Of a DNA stretch of 64,000 nt, positions 57,140-64,000 are shown one piece after another (position 1 is the stretch's first letter; each line of letters starts with the position of its first letter). The DNA is from Gossypium raimondii. Taxonomy: Eukaryota > Streptophyta > Magnoliopsida > Malvales > Malvaceae. The stretch covers positions 57,979,980 through 58,043,979 of the forward strand of contig NC_068575.1 in assembly GCF_025698545.1 (NCBI RefSeq). Reading direction: 5' to 3'. Under the pieces are notes generated by a model. The model made no database searches and was not told the DNA's origin. It was given only the letters and a program-made list of their open reading frames with translations. The translations under genes were made by a program, and so were the position numbers.

Positions 57140-58520
57140 TTCTTGGAAAAGAATTTAGTGAACCAAACGTAATAATATAACTTTTCCGAGATTGTAAATG
57201 AACATTGGAATCCTAAAACATATTAAACTTCTTATTATAATGGGCATCTACTTTATAATAATAAAATATTTATAACATTTGCTATTGGATGTTCGTTAAT
57301 TGATAATGTGCCTCCTTAAAACTTTGCTAAGATAAAACATATGGGAAAATTTTGTAGTGAAGGAAAAAAGTACAAACATATATAACACGTGTAGTTACTT
57401 CATTCATGATAACATCGCATAATATCTTATATTTTACGTATTTCAACATTGAATACTGACTTTCCAAATGATCACTTGAATGAATTTGATAAACGTTTAT
57501 GTCATCATTCTTCTGAAACTCACGAGTAACGAAGAATTTTGATAAATATATTTTGATCTCTTCGGAAGTCCCAATAACAATCATAACAAACTTTGATCAT
57601 TATGTCTTTGGAAGTCACAATATCTTTTTTATAAACATTATATATATTATAAATTTTATTATATTATTTTTATCTAATTTACATATTATGAAAATAGTTA
57701 TGATATAACATAAGTCTTTGTCTAAATTATATATAATCAAAATTATAGTTTGTTTACGTCATGAACCCAAATATCTTGTGGTAAATACTAATTATGCAAA
57801 TACAAAAACAAGAGGTTTTTTCTCGACTATATCGAAGGGTACAATTGCTTTGAGAGAATTGAGTCAAATACAAGCACTAAATATAGGTTGTGAATTCTTT
57901 AATTTGAAACATTCAAAAATTCAAAATGTGATTGAGAGAATATTTGTTGTTTTAATTTTTTTCCATAATACTAAAATCATATCTCATGCAAAGATAAAAA
58001 TAAGTTTAGATCATACTAGCATGTTGCATATTTTATAACTTCATTGTAGGAGGAATTGGAATGATCCATGCTTTGAAAAATATATGAAAGAATGAAAATT
58101 TGATAATATTAATGATATAGATTTAGATTCGATGATAAATAACTCCGTTAAAACCCAACATATGATTACAAGGAGTATATGTTAAATGCTAAAGAGGTAA
58201 TAGCCCAACAATGGAATGATAGAACACTTAGATAAAATTGCATATAATGTTTATCTTTCGTGTTATTTTTTATTAGTCGTATTATCGACTACTTTCTTGT
58301 ACTAACATATTACATGTGATGATCTAATTTTATTTTGAATTTTTGTTACTTATTTAGAAATTTTATTGTACTAACATTTTAACAATATAAATTATGTAAC
58401 TATGTGATCACAATTTGTACTACCAAATATGTTATAGAAAATTATAAAGTAATTATACTCTGTCAACTACACAGAGAAATTACACTTACTCTGTGATGTC
58501 AAAACAGTGTCTAATGTTTT
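57140..58520 (+). mobile_element. Decayed PIF/Harbinger transposon, copy B
   Basis: A broken frame at 57760-58040 reads KYLVVNTNYANTKTRGFF and later FFNLKHSKIQNVIERIFVVL and SMLHIL. These correspond to the C-terminal part of PIF/Harbinger DDE transposases (VVDAGYPNTKGF, FNxxHxxLRNVIERxFGVLK, LHNFI), including the final Glu of the catalytic triad in NVIER. The preceding DDE part is not recognisable. The 3' part is collinear with copy A at 49320-50430. Right-end DNA near 58440-58500 has GTAATTATACTCTGTCAAC/AAATTACACTTACTCTG, perhaps a worn end. Non-functional, boundaries rough. Confidence 0.55.
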
Positions 58521-59220
58521 ATTTATGTATAAAAATTACGAGATTTAATAGTCAAACGTCAATGTATGATTTTGAGGCATCAACAAATGGATAAGATTTA
58601 GCTATGATCCTCATGGTGACAGGCCTTATCAGGGCAATGGGCTTAAGGAATTTGTAGTGTTTTCCCTTATCGGCTTTATCCTCCTCCTTTGAGTCTACTA
58701 CAACCGGCCTCCTTAACGAGGTTGGTCCCGGGCTACAACCAAGCGCCCATAGAGTCCATAGACCGATTCAATCTCCACTTCTTGTTTTCCAACTTCGAAT
58801 CAAATTGAACTTGTGTGTTTCAGCTGGGAATCTAGGGACATTATTATCGTCTTAATCAATTGGAATGCCGCTGTATAATCTAACATTTTTTTATAATAAC
58901 ATGCAATTATATCTTCCACGACTCTAAGAGGAAATGTTGTTTGGATTAAAAAGGATTTAAGGTACAACCCCATGGATCCAATAACATTGCAGACCTTTCG
59001 ACTTAAAAAACAATGATTAATGCATATATAAAACCTCTAATTAGTATCAGCAGTTCAGCACTAGTGTTTCCTTCAATCGGCACTAGTGTCACGTCGTGTC
59101 AAACATTGTGAAACTTCCGAAACATGACAAAAACTAAACCAGATATTTTTATCCTGCATGGATTAGACTCGTGGAAATATCTTAAAAGCTTCATAAATAT
59201 CTCCAACACAATCGAGCTTT
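58521..59220. other. Spacer upstream of LIR1
   Basis: 58600-58800 is GC-richer, with GGTTGGTCCCGGGCTACAAC, and may be distal promoter or an unrecognised repeat. 58850-59220 is ordinary intergenic DNA, with TGTCACGTCGTGTC near 59090. No gene was seen. Confidence 0.35.
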
Positions 59221-59410
59221 TTGCCCCTCATAAACTCACAACGAGGTATCGGATAAAAAAGATCCCTTATCTGGATTGAGTGGCAAATATCTTTGCTTTA
59301 TACTATAATTTCCAATCCACCCCTTCCCTATAAATTCATTAGCATCTCTCACAAGCTTACTCAACACTTTTTAATTTGATATAATCCATTATACAACAAA
59401 ATACTCCAAA
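59221..59410 (+). promoter_or_regulatory. LIR1 core promoter with light/clock-type motifs
   Basis: A TATA box TATAAAT lies at 59329-59335, 76 bases before the ATG. Upstream are an I-box on the minus strand (GATAAGG, 59265-59271), a GGATAAAA box near 59251, and AAATATCT at 59285-59292, which matches eight of the nine bases of the evening element AAAATATCT. LIR1 genes are light- and clock-regulated, so these motifs are plausible controls. Binding is inferred from motif match only. Confidence 0.55.
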
Positions 59411-60031
59411 ATGCAGTCAGCAGCAGCAGCAGCAGCAGCAACTCTCAGCATTGCACCACCCCTTATTCCTAATCTCTCACCCTCCAAAGCCTTCTCCCCA
59501 AGGCTTGGCAGCTCCATTGGTTCCCCTCGGCGCGGCCTTCCAATCAAAGCAACCGCCACCACCTACGACACTTCCATGGTTGACTACAGCTCTATGCTCT
59601 CGTAAGTCTTTTTTTTCTAGTTGAAAGTTGTGTTGTTTCATTTGACACGAAAGCTTTTAACTAATTTTGGCTCGTGGGGCATGCATTCATGCAGTGTGTT
59701 TCCAGCAGAGGCGTGTGAGACAATCGGCGGAGATGCATGCCGGGCAGACATATACCCTGAAGTAAAGCTACAACCGGAGGCCAGAAACAACTCCCCGAGG
59801 ACCACAACAGAGTTGATGGACAGAGAATATCTGGAATACAATGATGCCAAAACGTATTAATTACTTTCTCAACAAACTATAACCCAAATCTCGTATTCTA
59901 TTTCTTTATACAAATTAAGTTATGAAAGCTGTTTCATTTCCATATGTAAATGCAGGGTTTTCTGTGCTGAGGCGTGCGATGATTTGGGCGGAGAATTCTG
60001 TAGCCGAGAGTATCAAAGGGGAGTGTATTAG
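59411..60031 (+). CDS. LIR1: Light-regulated protein LIR1, plastid
   Basis: Three exons, 59411-59601, 59695-59853 and 59956-60031, give 141 residues, all GT-AG with phase 2 junctions. The transit peptide starts MQSAAAAAAATLSIAPPLIP, the Ala run being coded by a (CAG)n-like repeat. The mature part has two related motifs, VFPAEACETIGGDAC and VFCAEACDDLGGEFC, separated by YPEVKLQPEARNN and REYLEYNDAKT. It ends SREYQRGVY. LIR1 strengthens binding of ferredoxin-NADP reductase to the thylakoid tethers TIC62 and TROL and is degraded in the light. The second motif has Cys where relatives have Pro (VFPAEAC). It matches Arabidopsis At3g26740 (CCL), which sits next to ICE1 there as here. No defect was seen. 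Confidence 0.94.
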
Positions 60032-60587
60032 AAACAAGTGACCATATCGCCAGGATCCTTTTCAGCTATCAGGATTCAGGACTGGATATATTTATATAGA
60101 AATATGCGATGTATATAACAGACCTTTTACTTGCTGTGTAACTACATATAACTTCTTTAATGATATGATATAGTTTGGATTTGGAGCAGAAAAGTAAAGT
60201 CGTATGTGTTATTTCCGACAGATTCTATTAGTGATGATAACTAATATATTTACTCGTTTAGCTGTAATAAGAATATTCTAACTATTTGATACACAAATCA
60301 TGGCTGAAAACCAGATTCTGGAATGATCCAAGATAAGAAAACATGAGAAAAACACAAATCTTAACCCAATATCACTGTCATTTTCCTATTCCACGTACGT
60401 AATCCACTTCCAATCCACACATAATAAGCAAACAAAGAATATCAATAAATCAGATTTCATTCCTGGTAAAGCTTGTAACTTCTTTGAACCTAAAGAAACA
60501 ACACAGTAAAAAGAAAGAAAACAAAAACAAAATAGAACCCAAAAAAGGTAGTTATTTGCTTTTCATTTTTTAATATTAGTTTTGGTT
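60032..60587. other. LIR1 3' UTR and spacer
   Basis: LIR1 3' UTR probably ends near 60170-60200. The rest is AT-rich, with an A/G-rich run near 60500-60545 that may have been 3' UTR of the pseudogene that follows. No gene. Confidence 0.4.
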
Positions 60588-60921
60588 TTACTTGGATTTC
60601 TTGTTAATGATTTCATCAGGGACAGCTTGAAGTAGCTTCTTCTGCTTAATTTGTGGTCTTCTTCAATGTAATCTATCTCTTGAAACTTAGTTTTAGACCT
60701 TCTCTTCACACTTACTAGCTTTGCTGTCGCACACTGCTTCCAGTTCCGGCCTGCAATCACGCCATTGTAGGGTGGGTCAACCGGAGGTGATTTGTTGGGG
60801 CCATCCAACAAAGGCACAGTGGATCATTTCAGAGGATGCCATCACGGCAGGGGCAGCATCACTTGTTCATTTTGCCGCCAAAACCTTCGTCAAGGAGGTG
60901 GAAATCAATTGTGCAAGCCAT
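60588..60921 (-). pseudogene. Decayed CGR1/CCDC86-type rRNA-processing protein gene
   Basis: Read on the minus strand, it begins at an ATG (60919-60921) with MACTIDF, then LLDEGFGGK, the typical start of plant CGR1-like proteins. After several frame breaks it resumes with GPNKSPPVDPPYNGVIAGRN and WKQ (parent: DxPNKPxxGxPxYDGVIAGKxxGRKWKQ). After a large internal loss it shows RSKTKFQEI and finally KLLQAVPDEIINKKSK before the stop (60588-60590). The order matches the parent from first to last residue, but the middle Lys/Glu-rich helix is missing and at least three frame changes or stops separate the pieces. No introns are visible, so a retrocopy is possible. It is not expected to make protein. 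Confidence 0.7.
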
Positions 60922-61375
60922 GGCGGTTGACAAGGTGGAGCTTTTAATTTAAACCCTAAATAACTAACTTTTGAAGGAGGGAAATGTGGTTAAGCCTTAT
61001 GTAGCTAGGATTTGCATCTATGGGGTTTTAGTAAAGCTCATGAAAATATCAAGAAAAGAATTCAGCCCATGGAAAGAGCCGTTGCTTACTTGCCTACTGT
61101 TCATCCCCTGGACAGCAGCAACAAATATGACAGAAAAGGAACTAAAAAGAGGTATAAAATAAGGAGATATTTTTATTTAAAAAAGCTGAAATTACTAAAT
61201 AAAAACTGCAAATCAGAATGTTGTACTTCTCAAATAAACACTAAGTAATTAACATTATCAGCTAAAGATGCTTTGCTTGCGCCACCTACAAATGTTCTGC
61301 TTGAAATGGGTCCTTCACCAATGGGATGCTGCAGCAAACTGAGTTTATAAACTACCCCAAGACAAGCTACTCAAG
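60922..61375. other. Spacer and 3' UTR of the ICE1-like gene
   Basis: 60922-61250 has no recognisable gene; short frames on the plus strand look random. 61260-61375 is probably the 3' UTR of the leftward ICE1-like gene. Confidence 0.45.
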
Positions 61376-64000
61376 TCACATTATCCCATGGAAACCAGCT
61401 GAATCAAGAAGTACTGCTTTGATTTGCTCAGCCATTAACTCTTGCTCTTCCCTGCATTGCTGTTGAACAAATAAACCAATTAACCAACAATCAATCTCTC
61501 CATCAAAATATATGAATGACAACCCCATGCATGCTTAATTAACACATCAAAACTTCGTAATGCTTTCCACAAGTACAGTTGAGATGATTTTATTTCACAG
61601 CTTTCAGCTTCCACATTTTCAAATTCTTTCAATGATCTACGATCAACAATCATTAAGCATTAATATTAATTTGGGGCCGGTGGAAGGTTTTAAAAATGTG
61701 ACAACAGAAAAGGGGGAAAAAGTGTATCAATGCATTGTCTAGCATAGGTCCCACTATAAACCATGATTCAATTACATCAATCCATGTGCAAAATAGTAAA
61801 TGTAGTCAGAATACTACACAACAGGACAATAAGAAGAGAGTTCTCAGGAGTTTCCGGATCATGGTCTATAACATTAATTGAACTTGCCTTTTACCTAAAC
61901 CAGTAACATTTTAAACTACAGCCAAACTAACAAAGATACAAAGAAAAAAAACATAGTTTCTTCCATAAAGGACCATTACTTTGTTGTTGCAAGAGTTAAA
62001 AACACAAGAAAGAACTCTATTTAGGGCTTGGGGTTTTGCATCGGAATTGGCTTGGCTTGGCTTGGAAAGAAACCGCATTCATTAAAATTGTTAGATGTTA
62101 GTCGCAATCATATGAGGAGAGCATACATAATCAGTTGGATAGACACACGTATCAAAGTTGATCTTTAAATGGAAATCAACAGAAGCAGATGAAGACAAGA
62201 AGAGAATAAGAGCACCTCAGCTCGGAACACATCCAGTGCAAACCCATTGAAACAGCTAATTACAGCTTGTTGTATATCCAATCCAAGGTTGTCTAGAGCT
62301 CTCATAGTGGAGAGCAAGAGACCTGGCCTGCGAGCACAAAACATGTGAATGTTGACAGCCCTTCCTTCCCTTACCCTAACCTCCACCTGGAAATTGCAGA
62401 AACAAAAATTAGAAAATAGGAGCTACTTGAGTTGTTGCTCAAAACATTTAGGGAAAAAGAGTCACATTTACAACCTGGTGAAAGTTTCTGGAATATGTCT
62501 ATCCAAATGCATATAGATCATTGAAACTTTGGGGAAATAACAAATAGCTCACTCCAGTTATTCGTTAATCAAATCAAAGAAGATGTTTGACTAAGACTAT
62601 GGATTGCACAGAGTCATGAACTATGCTTGTTAGCAACTGGGATTTGGAGCGAGATATGCATGTTCAATGATTACTTCTTTCTGTTGTAATATCAATTAAA
62701 TAATAATATGAGGGCAAAAAAAAAAAGAACAAAAACAAGAATAGACGCCCAAAAATTAAAACTTCAGCTTCCTCAGTCTATCATATTAGTACAACATATA
62801 GTTTTCTAATTTTCATGATTATGTCAATCAACAAATTTAACAAGTTTGATGAGCAGATGTTTGATCTATATAAATGGATGAACATTAAACCCTATTGATT
62901 GTGCAAGTACATGTTAAAAGGTTTAACAGGGCAAACTATTAACTCTCGAAAATCAACATTAAACATAAATAATTTAAATTTCTACCAGTTCATGGTCAAA
63001 TTAGAAAAAGTACAATAATGTTTAGCTTATTTGTCTTGTTGATATCATGTAAGTCTCTCAGAATAGAACAAACTGGCATCCATGTTTTGCGCCTTTCAGC
63101 CTTGAAATTTTCAATTTTATTGAGCATGTCAAATTTTTTGCCTAATAGGCAAAAGACTTGAAAAACATCAGTTTCTTATAGAAACTATGCAAACCAAGCA
63201 AATAATAGGAAAAAAAGAAAAGAAAAGAAAGCAAACCATAAACTTTAGGTCCAAAAGTTAAACCTTTGCGGGTTGGCTTTTAGAGCTCGGCAAAGAGCTG
63301 GGGCATAGTTCTTCCTTCACACGACATGGAAGGGTAGGTGGGGTCGGAGTCAATGGGTGGATACTTGTAGATGGTGGCATCAAAGAGCCAGGTGGAGTGG
63401 ATTCAAGTTCAGTATGGAGATCATTAATCTTTCGCAGAAGCTCCTTCAAATAATCAATGGCGTCCCCAAGTATTGAAGCCCTATCCATCTATGACACGAT
63501 AACCACAATGAGCAGCCGCCATCAATACCAGTTTCAATTAAAAGAACACCAAGAAAATATGTCATTTGTCTAACTAATAAACTAAAATCACCCCGAAACA
63601 ATTACAATCAGAATCACTCAACGGACAAGTAATATTAAAAGAAAAGGGGCAAATACTAAAAATAAGTAAATGCATGTTCTCAAACTGTCAATATAAAATA
63701 GGTGAGGCATAGCATTCAATTCAAGAGTCAAAGACCAAATGACACATATCAAGATTCTAAATAAACCCAAATGACCAAATAGCAAGATCACTATAATAAT
63801 TATTTCGTTGCGATTTTCAAGATGATATACCTTGCTAATCTTGGGCACCACAGACCTAAGCATGTAAAGCCTATCGTTGAGCTTCTTCCTCCTCCGTCTC
63901 TCCGCCATCAGATTTTTTGCCGGCATCCCTTTTTTCTTCCCTTTCTGGTCTCCACCACCAGTAACTGTACTGGTTGCATTTGAGTTGCAACCACCATTGT
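61376..64000 (-). CDS. ICE1: ICE1/SCREAM-like bHLH transcription factor, 3' part
   Basis: Four exons are in view: 63831-64000 (cut by the right edge), 63264-63488, 62216-62386 and 61376-61459. In frame they read [20 protein letters not shown] and [17 protein letters not shown] (basic region and helix 1). Then come [20 protein letters not shown] and [15 protein letters not shown] (loop/helix 2 and the ICE1-type continuation), a Pro/Ser-rich linker, and [20 protein letters not shown] with [20 protein letters not shown] (ACT-like dimerisation domain). It ends [20 protein letters not shown]1/SCRM factors activate CBF3 in cold and partner SPCH/MUTE/FAMA in stomatal development. The N-terminal activation region and any ubiquitin/sumo sites lie beyond the window. 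ICE1 and SCRM2 cannot be told apart here with certainty, but LIR1 and CCB1 as neighbours favour At3g26744 (ICE1). All junctions are in phase. Confidence 0.93.

Noticed and set aside
60721-60930. A plus-strand frame next to LIR1
   Set aside because: It is antisense to the CGR1-type pseudogene, whose start and end motifs are on the minus strand.
1-64000. CRISPR arrays, operons, bacterial-type promoters or terminators
   Set aside because: The window is plant nuclear DNA; the tandem repeats seen have no regular spacers, and genes are intron-bearing with separate promoters.

Overview
The window is nuclear DNA of a dicot plant. Genes are split by short GT-AG introns, the DNA between genes is AT-rich, proteins carry plastid or mitochondrial targeting peptides, and interspersed repeats are plentiful. 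Gene content and repeat types (a 2.8-kb LTR with TGTAACA/TGTTACA ends and repeated CACACGG/GCGTGTGG blocks, Mutator-like elements with 290-base inverted ends) look most like cotton (Gossypium) or another Malvaceae. That assignment is inference from memory, not a search result.

I assembled thirteen host genes exon by exon from splice sites and reading phase. Left part (minus strand): the 5' end of a SET-domain Rubisco-methyltransferase-like gene (524-1007) that runs off the left edge through an intron holding an LTR end; an MPC1-like mitochondrial pyruvate carrier gene (2196-2721) built of three short exons; a plastid M48 metalloprotease, PGM48-like (4567-7225); an Asn-rich DCD-domain protein (8379-10087); and SEC61 gamma (16172-16469). 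Middle (plus strand): a small membrane-anchored receptor-like kinase (22380-24946), the rRNA-processing factor UTP23 (26452-28623) and a single-exon RPK2-like LRR receptor kinase (36701-39739). Right part: an NFRKB/DEUBAD-type nuclear protein (40952-45975, minus), CCB1 for cytochrome b6f assembly (51323-52499, plus), the mitochondrial Rieske protein of complex III (53088-54896, minus), the light-regulated thylakoid protein LIR1 (59411-60031, plus) and the 3' two thirds of an ICE1/SCREAM-like bHLH gene (61376-64000, minus, cut by the right edge).

The spacers hold repeats. Two are TIR elements carrying pieces of host genes: 19582-20649 holds the C-terminal coding end of a RABA1 GTPase, and 55464-56987 (9-base near-perfect target duplication, about 290-base TIRs) holds the CC-NBS part of a disease-resistance gene. 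Others are a solo LTR with perfect TGCCC duplication nested inside an older GC-rich repeat, two copies of one MITE family, tRNA-derived SINE-like copies, two decayed PIF/Harbinger relics, a MITE inside an NFRKB intron, and a decayed CGR1/CCDC86-type pseudogene beside LIR1.

The genes do not form a pathway. What links several of them is ancestral order: CCB1-LIR1-ICE1, and PGM48 next to the DCD gene, recall neighbouring genes of Arabidopsis chromosome 3, while Rieske, NFRKB-like and the SET gene recall chromosome 5. I see no operon-like, CRISPR or viral system and no clearly new biochemical system. The most novel content is the pair of gene-capturing TIR elements.
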